Part shown: positions 9,596 through 19,884 of the stretch, piece by piece
Layout of the letters: each line of letters begins with the position of its first letter
Position numbering within the stretch: the first letter of the stretch is position 1
Assembly (NCBI GenBank): GCA_903845125.1
Contig: CAIMWS010000405.1
Coordinates: 1 to 64,000 of the forward strand
Direction of reading: 5' to 3'
Length of the DNA stretch: 64,000 nt
Source of the DNA: an uncultured Verrucomicrobiota bacterium
Lineage (GTDB): Bacteria > Verrucomicrobiota > Verrucomicrobiia > Limisphaerales > UBA1319
Made by a program: the position numbers and the translations under genes
The notes under the pieces: generated by a model
The model's database searches: none
What the model saw: the letters and a program-made list of their open reading frames with translations, nothing else
What the model was told of the DNA's origin: nothing

Positions 9596-10420
9596 TCACG
9601 ACGCGAAAACAGGCCAGAATTCCTGCCAGGCCCGGCCTTGGATGAACTCCGGAAACCACCGCTCCGGCGGCGCTTGAAAAACGGCGTTTCCCTCCCCGGT
9701 TTGATACTGGATTCTTTGGGCGTGAAGCGCGTGGTTGGGCAGCAGCAAATCCCGCGCGATCGCGGAGGTGATCCGATCCTGGACCAACGCCAGGTAATGA
9801 TCTTCATCCGGTCCGTATAATTTATCCCCCACAATGGGGTGCCCCAAATGTGCCAGATGAATTCGTATCTGGTGCTTGCGCCCGGTGATCAGGCGTATCT
9901 TCAGCAGCGAAAACTGCCCCTCCGGCCGGCTGAAAACCTGCTCCACCCAGAACTCGGTTTGGGCCGCTGCCCCATCCAGCCGCACCCGGTCTTTGATGGC
10001 GACCGGGCTACGGTCGTCCCGGCCCAGAGGCGCATCCACCAGGCCATGCTCCTCGCGCATGGCTCCCTGGACAATGGCCTGGTATTCCTTGGTGACGCAG
10101 CGGCTTTCCCACAAGCGCCGCAACTCACGCGCTTTTTCCAGGTTTTTGGCAGCCAGGATGATCCCGCTGGTTTCGCGGTCCAGGCGGTTGACCAGGTGGG
10201 GCGCGGGAACACTGGCAGAGACGGTTGCCAGATAGAGCCGCAAGCGGCTGATGAGGCTGGAAAAAACATCCCCTTTGGTGGGGTGGCAGACCAATCCGGC
10301 CGGCTTGTTCACCACTAGTAAATCAGCATCCTCATGCACCACTTCGAACAACGGTTCCAAACCGCCCGGCCCGCGCCCAGCAGTGGGCCTCTCGAAATGC
10401 TGCGAATCGTTGCTTGTCAT
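9596..10420 (-). CDS. RluA-family RNA pseudouridine synthase
   Basis: LLVVNKPAGLVCHPT, HLVNRLDRETSGIILAAK, ITGRKHQIRIHLAHLGHPIVGDKLYG. Start set to the internal ATG at 10420. Confidence 0.92.
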   Translation of the reverse strand: MTSNDSQHFERPTAGRGPGGLEPLFEVVHEDADLLVVNKPAGLVCHPTKGDVFSSLISRLRLYLATVSASVPAPHLVNRLDRETSGIILAAKNLEKARELRRLWESRCVTKEYQAIVQGAMREEHGLVDAPLGRDDRSPVAIKDRVRLDGAAAQTEFWVEQVFSRPEGQFSLLKIRLITGRKHQIRIHLAHLGHPIVGDKLYGPDEDHYLALVQDRITSAIARDLLLPNHALHAQRIQYQTGEGNAVFQAPPERWFPEFIQGRAWQEFWPVFAS

Positions 10421-10450
10421 GACGGGGCGGGAGTGTATCATTAACCTCCG

Positions 10451-11074
10451 ATGAAAGCAAAAGGCAAGGGGTTGCCCTTGATTTTGATGCTGGTGTTCGC
10501 GCTGTCGCGCTGGCCGGGAGTGATGCCGGAAAATTTCAGCGCCGCTTACGCCTTGGCATTTTGCGCCGGGGTATTTTTCCCCGGCCATATGGCTTGGTGG
10601 CTGCCGTTGGCCGCTTTGCTTGGCACCGATTGCCTCATCACCCTCTATTACGCATCCAATGGCAGCGCCACGACGCAACTGACCCAGGCTTTGTTGTTGA
10701 TTCTGCCGAATTATCTGGCCTATGCCGCCCTGATTTTCCTGGGCCGGCGTTTCTCGGCCAAATCTTCATGGCTCCGTCTTTTGAGCGGGGGGTTGCTCGG
10801 GGCCTTGCTCTTTTATGTGGTCACCAACACCATCTCCTGGTTGGTTAATCCCCGATATGACAAAAGCGTTGCCGGGTGGATTCAAGCTTTGACGGTCGGG
10901 CTCCCCGAGTATCCCCCCACTTGGGAGTTTTTCCGGAATACCCTGTTTAGCGGCGGGTTGTTCACCGGGCTGTTTGCGGGGGCCATGAAAGTGGCTACCG
11001 CCATGGAACCTGAAGAAGAAGAGAAAGAAGCACCAGAGGCTGAAGAGGCCGAACCGGAAGAAGCTCCGGCTTGA
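10451..11074 (+). CDS. DUF6580-like integral membrane protein
   Basis: SRWPGVMPENFSAAYALAFCAGVFFPGHMAWWLPL...GTDCLITLYY; multiple TM segments; acidic C-terminal tail. Confidence 0.75.
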   Translation: MKAKGKGLPLILMLVFALSRWPGVMPENFSAAYALAFCAGVFFPGHMAWWLPLAALLGTDCLITLYYASNGSATTQLTQALLLILPNYLAYAALIFLGRRFSAKSSWLRLLSGGLLGALLFYVVTNTISWLVNPRYDKSVAGWIQALTVGLPEYPPTWEFFRNTLFSGGLFTGLFAGAMKVATAMEPEEEEKEAPEAEEAEPEEAPA

Positions 11075-11611
11075 CTAAATTTTCAATCGGCGGCCAGTCC
11101 GCTGGATCATCCGTTCATATTGAGGCGAAAGAAATGGTCGTGGTGCGTGCCACGCCATTTGGCGGTGCTGGCTTGCGCGGTGTTGTTGGCATGCAACAAC
11201 TTGCCGGTGCGGATTTGCGTATGCCCAAATCCCCATGCGGGAGTGGTCATCCGCGTGCCATCTTCCAATTTCCTGTTACAGGACTGTTTGGCCGACATAA
11301 ACTTCAATTTCTGATATTGCTTCAATGTTCCGGCTTTTATCAGGTTGACCTCAATTGGACTTTGGAATCCCACCCGAGTCAAACTTTAAATCATCAAGAC
11401 CATTAAAAATTTCACAACCAACGACTGGGATCATTAAGCGCGGAGCGATCATCGGCTTTGCCGGTGGGGGGGGCAAATCCCGAATTCTGTGAGCACAGCG
11501 TTGCCAACCCGGCCCAGTGATTTCCCCATGGCCGGGCATGGTAGGGTGGCGTCCAAGTAACTGTTGCGGAATGATCAAGGTCGGCTAGGATTTTAATGGT
11601 TGGTTTTGCGA

Positions 11612-12385
11612 ATGATGAATATGAAGAAATACTTGATGATCGCGGCTTATTGCGGATTGGCATTAGCGAGCGGGTTGGCCGCCAAGGCCGCCGGCACCCC
11701 TGATGCCCTGACCCGCCTGAGCCAGGCCGCCAAGGCCCTGGCGGAACTGCCAAATTATAGCTGGTCATTAAACATCATCATCGAGGGCATGCCTTTCAGC
11801 CCGGGAATAATCCACGGCAAGACACAAAAAGGCGGCTATGCCCATCTGAAAACCGAGGTCAACGGCCAAATCCTGGAAACAGCGATCAAGGATTATCGGA
11901 AAGCCATTACCACCCCCTCCGGTTGGGTGGCCGCCCGGGAATTCAAAACCCCGATGCCAAAGGATAACTCCAAGTCGGATCCGGCGGCCATGGTGGCTCA
12001 ACTGCTCCTGGACCTGCAAACCCCGGATTTGGAAACTGAAAAAATACTGGGCAAAATCAAAACCGTGAAACCAGGCAAGGATGGCTGCCTGGTGGCGGAA
12101 GTGGCAGAAGACGTGGCCAGGGAAGTCATGGCACCCAATCGCCAAATGCCCGGCATCAGCACCAAGCCGCCGCCGCCCAAAAGCGCCAAAAGCGTGATCC
12201 GGTTTTGGATCAAAGACGGTCTGCTGGTGAAAAGCGAGATCGAAGTCCAATTGATCGTGATCGGGCTACCCGGCAAAAAAGACCGCATCGAACGTAAAAT
12301 CACCAAGCATATTACCACCGAGCTCAAAGACATTGGCAAAACCATCGTCCTGGTGCCGGAGGATGCCAAGCGTCTGTTAAAATAA
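11612..12385 (+). CDS. Secreted hypothetical protein
   Basis: Signal peptide MMNMKKYLMIAAYCGLALASGLAAKA; single long ORF; start may be TTG at 11600. Confidence 0.7.
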   Translation: MMNMKKYLMIAAYCGLALASGLAAKAAGTPDALTRLSQAAKALAELPNYSWSLNIIIEGMPFSPGIIHGKTQKGGYAHLKTEVNGQILETAIKDYRKAITTPSGWVAAREFKTPMPKDNSKSDPAAMVAQLLLDLQTPDLETEKILGKIKTVKPGKDGCLVAEVAEDVAREVMAPNRQMPGISTKPPPPKSAKSVIRFWIKDGLLVKSEIEVQLIVIGLPGKKDRIERKITKHITTELKDIGKTIVLVPEDAKRLLK

Positions 12386-12513
12386 GGACTCCCGGGCTGG
12401 TTTGTCACACCTTAATCCGGTTCCTTTTTCCGCGAATTAAAGAAGGGGAAATTGAGGAATTGAACCGATGAATTGTTTGCATAAATAGCGCGGGCCTGTC
12501 AGGATTTGCCCTG

Positions 12514-13944
12514 ATGCCCATGAAAACTAATGCAAACCTGAATCGACGGTCCTTTTTAAAAACCTCCCTGGCCATCGGCGCCACTTACGGCCTCTCCCCG
12601 GTTTCCTGGTCGCGGGTAATTGGCGCCAACGACACCATCCAAGCCGCCGTGGTGGGCGTCAACGGGCGCGGTGGAGCTCATATCAGTGAGCTAAAGAGCC
12701 TTCCCGGCGTGCGCGTGGCGGCCTTGTGCGATGTGGATCGCCGGGTGTTGGCCGCCAAAACCAAAGGCCTGGACCCGGTGCGAACTTACCAGGACGTTCG
12801 GGAGTTGTTGGAAAACAAGGACATCGATGTGGTTACGATCGCCACCACCAATCATTGGCATTCGCTCATCACCATCTGGGCCTGTCAGGCGGGCAAGGAC
12901 GTTTACGTGGAAAAGCCCTGCAGCCACAATGTGTTTGAAGGACGCCAATGTGTGGCCGCCGCCCGCCAATACCAGCGCATCGTGCAACACGGCACCCAAA
13001 GCCGCTCCGGGAATTCCGGACAGTACGCCGCGCTGGTCCAAAGCGGCAAATACGGCAAACTGCTCGTAGCCAAAGGATATTGCTGCAAACCGCGCTGGAG
13101 CATCGGTTACAAGCCGATCTCCCAACCGCCCACGGATCTGGATTTCGACTTGTGGCTGGGTCCCGCACCCAAGCAACCCTACCATGCCAACCTGGTGCAT
13201 TATAATTGGCACTGGTTCTGGGATTTCGGTAATGGCGATGTCGGCAACCAGGGGGTTCATGAAATGGATATAGCTCGTTGGGGTTTGGGTGGCACCCTGC
13301 CCAAAAGCGTCGTCAGTCTGGGTTGCCGTTACGTGGACGAACCGGATTTCCGGGACCAGGGAGAAACCCCCAACCAACTGGTGACCGTCATGGATTTTGG
13401 CGGAACCTTATTGTTGTTCGAAACCCGGGGCCTGGTGGATAAGGTTGCCAGTTACCCACGCATTGTGGCCAACGAGTTTTACTTTGAAGGGGGCGTCATC
13501 AAACAGGATAAATTCTATCCCAAGGGCCAGGAAAAAAGCGAACCGCTGGCCAAAGTGGATTACCAAGTCCATCCCGGCGGGCATTTCGGCAACTTCATCA
13601 ATTGTGTGCGCAGCCGAAAACGGGAGGAATTGAACGCCGAGATCCTCGAAGGCCACCTTTCCAGCGCACTGTGCCACTTGGGCAATGCCTCCTACCGGCT
13701 GTCCTCCCGGCGGCCGTTTGAAAAGCCAAAGGATTTCAGCGACAACCAGGTGGTGGGCGACAGCGTCATGACTTTGTTGGCCAACACCAAGGCCATTGGG
13801 GTGGATCCGGAGAAAGCCGCCTTATGGGTTGGGCCAAAACTGGAATTTGACGCCCAAACGGAGAAATTTACCAGCCATCCCGAGGCCAACCAATTCATCA
13901 CGCGGGTTTACCGTCCGCCGTTTGTGGTGCCAGACAAGGTTTGA
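12514..13944 (+). CDS. Gfo/Idh/MocA-family oxidoreductase with TAT signal
   Basis: NRRSFLKTSLAIGATYG twin-arginine signal; IQAAVVGVNGRGGAH; CQAGKDVYVEKPCSHN. Confidence 0.92.
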   Translation: MPMKTNANLNRRSFLKTSLAIGATYGLSPVSWSRVIGANDTIQAAVVGVNGRGGAHISELKSLPGVRVAALCDVDRRVLAAKTKGLDPVRTYQDVRELLENKDIDVVTIATTNHWHSLITIWACQAGKDVYVEKPCSHNVFEGRQCVAAARQYQRIVQHGTQSRSGNSGQYAALVQSGKYGKLLVAKGYCCKPRWSIGYKPISQPPTDLDFDLWLGPAPKQPYHANLVHYNWHWFWDFGNGDVGNQGVHEMDIARWGLGGTLPKSVVSLGCRYVDEPDFRDQGETPNQLVTVMDFGGTLLLFETRGLVDKVASYPRIVANEFYFEGGVIKQDKFYPKGQEKSEPLAKVDYQVHPGGHFGNFINCVRSRKREELNAEILEGHLSSALCHLGNASYRLSSRRPFEKPKDFSDNQVVGDSVMTLLANTKAIGVDPEKAALWVGPKLEFDAQTEKFTSHPEANQFITRVYRPPFVVPDKV

Positions 13945-14011
13945 GGCCGGCTGATTAACCGACAGTTCATTTACAGAATATCAACCAAACGCAGTTTAAA
14001 AAAACATCTCT

Positions 14012-14017
14012 TATAAT
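14012..14017 (+). promoter_or_regulatory. Candidate -10 box TATAAT abutting the start codon (possible leaderless mRNA)
   Basis: Perfect TATAAT, 5 nt before the ATG at 14023; no convincing -35. Confidence 0.4.
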
Positions 14018-14022
14018 AACCC

Positions 14023-15864
14023 ATGAAATCAATGTTATGGTATGGCTTGGCTTTATCGTTGATGATCCAGCCCTCCCTGAGCCTCAAAGCTCAAACCACC
14101 AATGCACCAGTGGCAGCACGCCCGGCACCCTCCAGTCCGGAGGCGCAAAAAAATCAAACGCCTGAGAATCCTTTGGACCGCATCCGCGATGAGGGCCTGA
14201 ACCACTCCCAAGTCATGGATATCCTTTCGCACTTGACCGAAGTGATCGGCCCGCGCCTGACGGGCTCGCCCGCCCACAAACGGGCCAATGAATGGACGCG
14301 CGACCAGTTGGCTGGCTGGGGAATCACCAATGCCCACCTGGAATCCGCCGGGCTTTTTGGCCGCGGTTGGACGCTTAAAAAATTCTCGGCGCAACTGGTG
14401 GAGCCACAGGGCATCCCGCTGGTGGCCTGGCCCAAAGCCTGGTCCACCGGCCTGGAATGGCCGGTGGTGGGCGAGGTGGTTTACCTGGATGCCCGCAGCA
14501 CAGCGGATTTGGAAAAGTACAAAGGCAAACTGAAAGGAGCCATTGTGCTGATGGGCACTCCGCGTGAGGTCAAAGCCAGGTTTGAGCCTTACGCCACCCG
14601 TTTGACCGATGCGGATTTATTGAAGCTCGCCAATGCGGATCCCACCCGCCGGGGCGTCAGTGCCAGGCGATCCCCCGATGCGGCGCCCGCCAGGGCCACC
14701 AATGCGCCAACCTCCCGGAGAAGAGGCCAGGCCCAGGCAGCCCAAGACTCGCCATCCGCCGCCGCTCCGGGCCGCACCAACGAGGTTCAGAATCCCCGCC
14801 CCAGCCAGGGTTCCCCCTGGGGTTTCACCACTGAACTGGCCCGTTTCGCCGTCCGCGAAGGGGCAGCGGTCTTGGCCAGCCCCAGCTACAGCGGGGACGG
14901 GGGCACTGTTTTCAGCGGCGCCGCCTCGGTCATCCCCCTGGAATCCCCGGCCACGAACGCCCCGGCTTTCAGCCGCTTTTCGCCTTGGGCCACCAACGCG
15001 CCTGCGGGCCTGCCACAAATCTCGCTGGCCATTGAGGATTACAACCGCCTCGTCCGCATGGTGCAACGCGGGCAAAAATTGAAAATGGCGGTAGAGTTGC
15101 AAGTTCAATTCCAGGAGAATGATCCGTTCATTCACAACACCATCGCAGAAATACCCGGCTCAAGCCGCCAGCGGGAACTGGTCATGCTGGGGGCCCATTT
15201 GGATTCCTGGCACGTGGGCACCGGCGCCACGGATGATGCCGCCGGAGTCGCCGTCTGCATGGAAGCCATGCGTATCTTGAAAGGTATGAATTTCCAGCCC
15301 AAACGCTCCATCCGGGTTGGCCTTTGGACAGGGGAAGAACAAGGTTTCCTGGGTTCGCGTGCTTACGTGAACCAGCATTTCGGATACCTTACCAACCTGT
15401 CCAATTCTTCTTCCAGCAACACCCCCGAACGGCAGACCCCGGCAACCTCCTCCCGGGATTCCCGCCGCAAATTGGTGCGCAAATCCGAATATGACCAGCT
15501 GGCGGCTTATTTCAACCTCGACAATGGGGGCGGCAAAATCCGCGGCATCCATCTCCAGAGCAACGAGGCTGTCGGTCCCATTTTCCGCCGCTGGTTGGGC
15601 CCCTTCCAGGATTTGGGCGCCGAAACCATTTCGCTGAGCAATACTGGCGGCACCGATCACATCCCCTTTGATGCTGTGGGCCTGCCCGGCTTCCAATTCA
15701 TCCAGGATCCGCTGGATTACATGTCCCGAACTCACCATTCCACTGCCGATGTGCTGGACCGCATCCAGGCGGACGATCTAAAACAAGCGGCGGTGATCAT
15801 GGCAACATTTGTATATCAGGCCGCCATGGCGGAACAAAAACTGCCTCGCAAGCCGCTGAACTAA
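14023..15864 (+). CDS. M28-family (PA-domain) secreted peptidase
   Basis: ELVMLGAHLDSWHVGTGATDDAAGVAV, GLWTGEEQGFLGSRAY, GTDHIPFDAVGLPGFQFIQD. Confidence 0.9.
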   Translation: MKSMLWYGLALSLMIQPSLSLKAQTTNAPVAARPAPSSPEAQKNQTPENPLDRIRDEGLNHSQVMDILSHLTEVIGPRLTGSPAHKRANEWTRDQLAGWGITNAHLESAGLFGRGWTLKKFSAQLVEPQGIPLVAWPKAWSTGLEWPVVGEVVYLDARSTADLEKYKGKLKGAIVLMGTPREVKARFEPYATRLTDADLLKLANADPTRRGVSARRSPDAAPARATNAPTSRRRGQAQAAQDSPSAAAPGRTNEVQNPRPSQGSPWGFTTELARFAVREGAAVLASPSYSGDGGTVFSGAASVIPLESPATNAPAFSRFSPWATNAPAGLPQISLAIEDYNRLVRMVQRGQKLKMAVELQVQFQENDPFIHNTIAEIPGSSRQRELVMLGAHLDSWHVGTGATDDAAGVAVCMEAMRILKGMNFQPKRSIRVGLWTGEEQGFLGSRAYVNQHFGYLTNLSNSSSSNTPERQTPATSSRDSRRKLVRKSEYDQLAAYFNLDNGGGKIRGIHLQSNEAVGPIFRRWLGPFQDLGAETISLSNTGGTDHIPFDAVGLPGFQFIQDPLDYMSRTHHSTADVLDRIQADDLKQAAVIMATFVYQAAMAEQKLPRKPLN

Positions 15865-15887
15865 TTGGCGGGCTGGTATCGTCGCGG

Positions 15888-17588
15888 CTACAGTTTCAAA
15901 TCCCGGTTGATGGATTGGGAAATGAGGCTTTCGGATCCTTTGAACCGGTTGCGACGAGCCAGCCAGCCCAGCAGGAGGAAACCCAGGCAGATCATCGCCA
16001 TGCCAATCCTAAAGTAGCGGTTAAACCCGCCTCCACCGATTGCCGTTCCCAACTCGGTCTTGGCTTCTGGCTGGCTGCTCACCCCCTCCGCTGGTTGAGC
16101 AGGCTGGGGTGTTGGGTTGGTGCCCAATCCACCGCCCATGATCCCGCCCCCGGCAGGGCCGGACTCGGCAGAAATTATCGGAGTATGGTTGGATGCCATT
16201 GTGGAAACGGATCGCGCTGCCACATTGGAGGAATTCGTCAGCGATGCTGCACGTGAACCAATGTTTTCCGGTGTCGGGATTACTGCGGCGGGACTTACGG
16301 CGGATTTGTTGGATATACTCTCTACTGCCACAGTGGAGGTGGCAGCCAATGACCCTGCGGGCGGAGGATTGGCTAATCGGGCTGCAGCATTAGAGGGAGA
16401 CGGGGGCGCCGGATTGGTGACTGCAACCTCGATCCTGGCGGGGGGAGGGCTGGTTGCTGCCAACACTTGGTTTGTGGGCGAAGCGGCTGGGGCAACCACC
16501 ATTTCATTGGTTTTCACCTGTATCTCATTGGTAGCAGCCAGTATCGGCGGATTGGCTGCTATATTGGTGGATTGCAGGATTGGCACAGTGTTTGATCGAT
16601 TATCGGCGGATTGGACAGCAGTTTGGGCAACGAGGTTGGTGGCCACGGTGGAGGGGGGCGTTGCGGTTGCTACCTGCTCGGGTGCGGGGTTTTGAACTTC
16701 CACGGGAGCCATCATTTGATTCGTGGCGGCCTGAACATTGGTCTGTGGCGTGGATTTGGGTGCAGTCGCGTTGTTGGTCTGACGCGCCTGGGTGGTGGCC
16801 GTCACCGCCTTGGTGTTTTCAATCGAGACCGCTGGCTGGTTGGTTTCACGCGCCTGGAGATAAAGGGCGGCGCGTGCCTGCAAACCCGCATAATCGACCA
16901 ATTCGGGCACGCTACGGCGCAAATCCTCAAAGGCGATGGCAAGGTCTCCCGAACTCATGGAAAGCCCGGCAAATTGCCCACACAAAGAAGTCATCACAAC
17001 CACGAAGGGAGTTTTGGTGCGGCTGAGTTCTTTGCGATACCGGTTGAAGGCCGTATTGAGGCGTTCGTCAAAAGCGCTGCCTTTGATGGTTTCATTGCCA
17101 TCTGTGATCAGGATAAACGTCACCAGTGGCCAGGCTGCCACCAAGCGGTCGACTTCCGGCCAGAGATTCTCGAACCGGGCCCGTTTTTCGAGCTTTTGTG
17201 ATTGGTAAAACTTCAAGGCCGCCCGGCACAAAGCAGAATTCAGCGGCGCATCCCAGGTGATCAGCGGGGCCCGATTGGTGGTTAACTGGCCACCCACGGT
17301 CCAGAACGTGTAAACATCATTGGAACGTAGCTGGCCATGCAAGCCGGATATTATTGCGTTGGAAATTACCAACCGGGAGGCCTCGCCTATCTTGGCCATG
17401 CTGGCCGCGGTGTCCAACACCAGCACATAACGATGGGGAACGGGAACCGCCGCCGATTCCGCCCTTAACCGGCCAGCGGGGAGACACCAAAGCAGCAGCA
17501 ACCATAACCAGCAAGGCATCCAGTGCATAAATCTTGGAAGGTTGTTTTTCCGGGCAATCATGAAGCACCTAATTGAGTTGGAACCCAT
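15888..17588 (-). CDS. VWA-domain protein with long Asn/Thr/Ala/Pro-rich linker and C-terminal TM anchor
   Basis: N-terminal signal/TM, YVLVLDTAASMAKIG, VTFILITDGNET, low-complexity linker of roughly 300 aa, C-terminal IGMAMICLGFLLLGWLARRNRFKG. Start could be the internal ATG 27 nt downstream. Confidence 0.78.
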   Translation of the reverse strand: MGSNSIRCFMIARKNNLPRFMHWMPCWLWLLLLWCLPAGRLRAESAAVPVPHRYVLVLDTAASMAKIGEASRLVISNAIISGLHGQLRSNDVYTFWTVGGQLTTNRAPLITWDAPLNSALCRAALKFYQSQKLEKRARFENLWPEVDRLVAAWPLVTFILITDGNETIKGSAFDERLNTAFNRYRKELSRTKTPFVVVMTSLCGQFAGLSMSSGDLAIAFEDLRRSVPELVDYAGLQARAALYLQARETNQPAVSIENTKAVTATTQARQTNNATAPKSTPQTNVQAATNQMMAPVEVQNPAPEQVATATPPSTVATNLVAQTAVQSADNRSNTVPILQSTNIAANPPILAATNEIQVKTNEMVVAPAASPTNQVLAATSPPPARIEVAVTNPAPPSPSNAAARLANPPPAGSLAATSTVAVESISNKSAVSPAAVIPTPENIGSRAASLTNSSNVAARSVSTMASNHTPIISAESGPAGGGIMGGGLGTNPTPQPAQPAEGVSSQPEAKTELGTAIGGGGFNRYFRIGMAMICLGFLLLGWLARRNRFKGSESLISQSINRDLKL

Positions 17589-17927
17589 TCATTTTCGCGG
17601 CTTGGAAGATTGAGAACCTTCCGGTTTGGATTTGGTGGGTATCGGGCTGGCTTTGGATTTCCCAGCCAATTCGCGGGACCCATCAAAAGCCTGGTTGAAC
17701 AGGTGATGTTGCTCTTCCCGCACCCGCTTTCGCACGGCCCGGATATCGAGCAAAGCCACCACCATGGCCAGGCTGGTGAACCCAAAACACACCAGCCAAT
17801 AAATGAGGAAACCACCCCCGCGCAAAGAACTTTTTAGCACGGTTTGGCCCCAGATCAACATCCCCCCAGCCAGGACTATGAATAAAGCCCCGAACCAGCG
17901 GCGACGAGCATCTGCTGATGTCAACAT
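17589..17927 (-). CDS. Small two-TM membrane protein
   Basis: WFGALFIVLAGGMLIWGQTVL and GFLIYWLVCFGFTSLAMVVALLDIRAV; immediately upstream of the VWA gene on the same strand. Confidence 0.65.
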   Translation of the reverse strand: MLTSADARRRWFGALFIVLAGGMLIWGQTVLKSSLRGGGFLIYWLVCFGFTSLAMVVALLDIRAVRKRVREEQHHLFNQAFDGSRELAGKSKASPIPTKSKPEGSQSSKPRK

Positions 17928-18042
17928 GGCCTCAAGACTACCCGCTTATCCGCCAAAACCCAAGCTTAATTCAGAGAGTCCAGCCCGTTTGAAAAACACC
18001 TGATGTTTAACAGGAGCGAGACCGATCTATCAACCCTGGGCA

Positions 18043-18084
18043 TAAAAACACCCGGTAAATCGCCATCGGGCGGCTCACCGGGTG
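18043..18084 (-). terminator. Rho-independent terminator downstream of hcp
   Basis: Minus-strand CACCCGGT...ACCGGGTG 8-bp stem followed by TTTTTATG. Confidence 0.8.
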
Positions 18085-18114
18085 CCCACTACCAACTCAG
18101 CTAAACTGGAATTT

Positions 18115-19758
18115 TTAACCCAGGATCGCCTGCAAATCTTTGTCGGGCGTGGAAATCGGCATGAGGTTGAATTTATCAACCAGCACCTTCAGGACGGCGG
18201 GCGTCACAAACGCGGGCAAAGTGGGCCCCAACCGGATGTTCCGGATCCCCAGCGCCAGCAGGGTCAGCAGGATGCAAACCGCCTTTTGCTCATACCAGGA
18301 GAGCACCATCGAGAGCGGCAGATCATTCACCCCGCAATTAAAGGCCTTGGACAACGCCACCGCGATCTGGATGGCTGAGTAGGCATCGTTGCACTGGCCG
18401 ATATCCAGCAATCGCGGTATCCCGCCGATATTGCCGAACTCACGCTTATTGAACCGGAACTTGCCGCAGGCCAGGGTCAGGATCACACAATCCTGCGGAA
18501 CTTTTTCGGTGAAGTCGGTGTAATAATTCCGGCCGGGCCGGGCGCCGTCGCAACCACCGACCAGGAAGAAGCGCTTGATCGCCCCTTTCTTCACCGCCTC
18601 AACAACCTGTCCGGCTACCCCCATGACGGCATCGTGACCGAATCCCACCGTGATCTGTTGGTCTGGGCCATCCGAAACAAACCCGGGTGCAGCCAGGGCG
18701 GCTTCGATCACCGGGCTGAAATCGCGGTTGCGGATGTGTTGAACGCCCGGCCAGGCCACCAAGCCGGAGGTAAAAATGCGCCCTACGTAACCTTCCTGGG
18801 GTTCCTGTATGCAGTTGGTCGTCATCAGAATCGACCCCGGGAACGCGGCGAATTCATCTTTTTGATCCTGCCACGCACCACCGTAATTGCCCACCAGGTG
18901 CGGATAGGCCTTCAGCTTGGGATACCCATGCGCGGGCAGCATTTCGCCGTGGGTGTAGATATTGATGCCCTTGCCCTGGGTCTGTTTCAGCAACTCCTCC
19001 AAATCCTTCAAATCGTGGCCGGAAACCAGGATCGCCTTGCCTTTCACCGGTTCCACCCGGACTTGGGTGGGCCGTGGATGCCCATAAGTGGTGGTGTGGG
19101 CCTGGTCGAGCAGTGCCATCACCTTCAGGTTCACTTCGCCGCAGCGCAGATTCATCGCCAGCAAATCGTTCACAGCGGGCTGGGGATTCACAAGGAAGTT
19201 CAAGGCTTCGTGGAAATAACCGTAAACTTCGTCCGCCTCAAATCCCAGCACCAGCGCATGCTCCGCGTAGGCGGCCGTGCCTTTGACACCGTAGGTCAGC
19301 AGTTCCTGCAAACCGGCCACATCATCCCCGGACTGCGCTCGGCGGGATAAAATGCCAACTTCCTCGCCCTGCCGCGTCAATCCGTCGAGGGTGGAGGCGG
19401 GCTGCCAGGTTCCGGGCCCGGAAACGGTTTCCGGAGTCTGGCCCGCCTTGGTGCAGGCATCCACATACATTTGCCGCGCTTTATCGCGCATCCGCCCCGC
19501 CCGCACCAACATTTCCTCGATCCGCTGGGGGTCGAAATTCACGTTAGTCACTGTCGTAAACAAGGCTTCCACCACAAAAACATCGATCACCCGATCCTTG
19601 GCGCCCAGCAGGCGCGCCCGGTGGGCATATTGGGATATGCCCTTGGCGGCATAAACCAGCAGATCCTGCAGCGCCGCGGATTGCTCATCCTTGCCGCACA
19701 CCGAAAAATCGACACAACCACTGCCCTTCGAGGTTTGTTCGCATTGATAACAAAACAT
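18115..19758 (-). CDS. hcp: Hybrid cluster protein (hydroxylamine reductase)
   Basis: MFCYQCEQTSKGSGCVDFSVCG (C-x2-C-x8-C-x5-C); ILTLACGKFRFNK; IPRLLDIGQCNDAYSAI; 547 aa. Confidence 0.96.
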   Translation of the reverse strand: MFCYQCEQTSKGSGCVDFSVCGKDEQSAALQDLLVYAAKGISQYAHRARLLGAKDRVIDVFVVEALFTTVTNVNFDPQRIEEMLVRAGRMRDKARQMYVDACTKAGQTPETVSGPGTWQPASTLDGLTRQGEEVGILSRRAQSGDDVAGLQELLTYGVKGTAAYAEHALVLGFEADEVYGYFHEALNFLVNPQPAVNDLLAMNLRCGEVNLKVMALLDQAHTTTYGHPRPTQVRVEPVKGKAILVSGHDLKDLEELLKQTQGKGINIYTHGEMLPAHGYPKLKAYPHLVGNYGGAWQDQKDEFAAFPGSILMTTNCIQEPQEGYVGRIFTSGLVAWPGVQHIRNRDFSPVIEAALAAPGFVSDGPDQQITVGFGHDAVMGVAGQVVEAVKKGAIKRFFLVGGCDGARPGRNYYTDFTEKVPQDCVILTLACGKFRFNKREFGNIGGIPRLLDIGQCNDAYSAIQIAVALSKAFNCGVNDLPLSMVLSWYEQKAVCILLTLLALGIRNIRLGPTLPAFVTPAVLKVLVDKFNLMPISTPDKDLQAILG

Positions 19759-19870
19759 AATTTCCTTTTTTCACTGTTTATTCATTCTACATTCACCGGG
19801 TCGCCGGATTTTCCCCGGCCGGCCTCCCGTTCAATGACAACACTTATCGCATACCCGCGGTGCCAGCGCC

Positions 19871-19884
19871 TTGATGTGAGTCAA
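19871..19884 (-). promoter_or_regulatory. FNR/Dnr-like box upstream of hcp (TTGACTCACATCAA)
   Basis: TTGAC-N4-ATCAA on the minus strand; GATAAG hexamer at the -10 position expected for a class II (-41.5) site. Confidence 0.7.
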
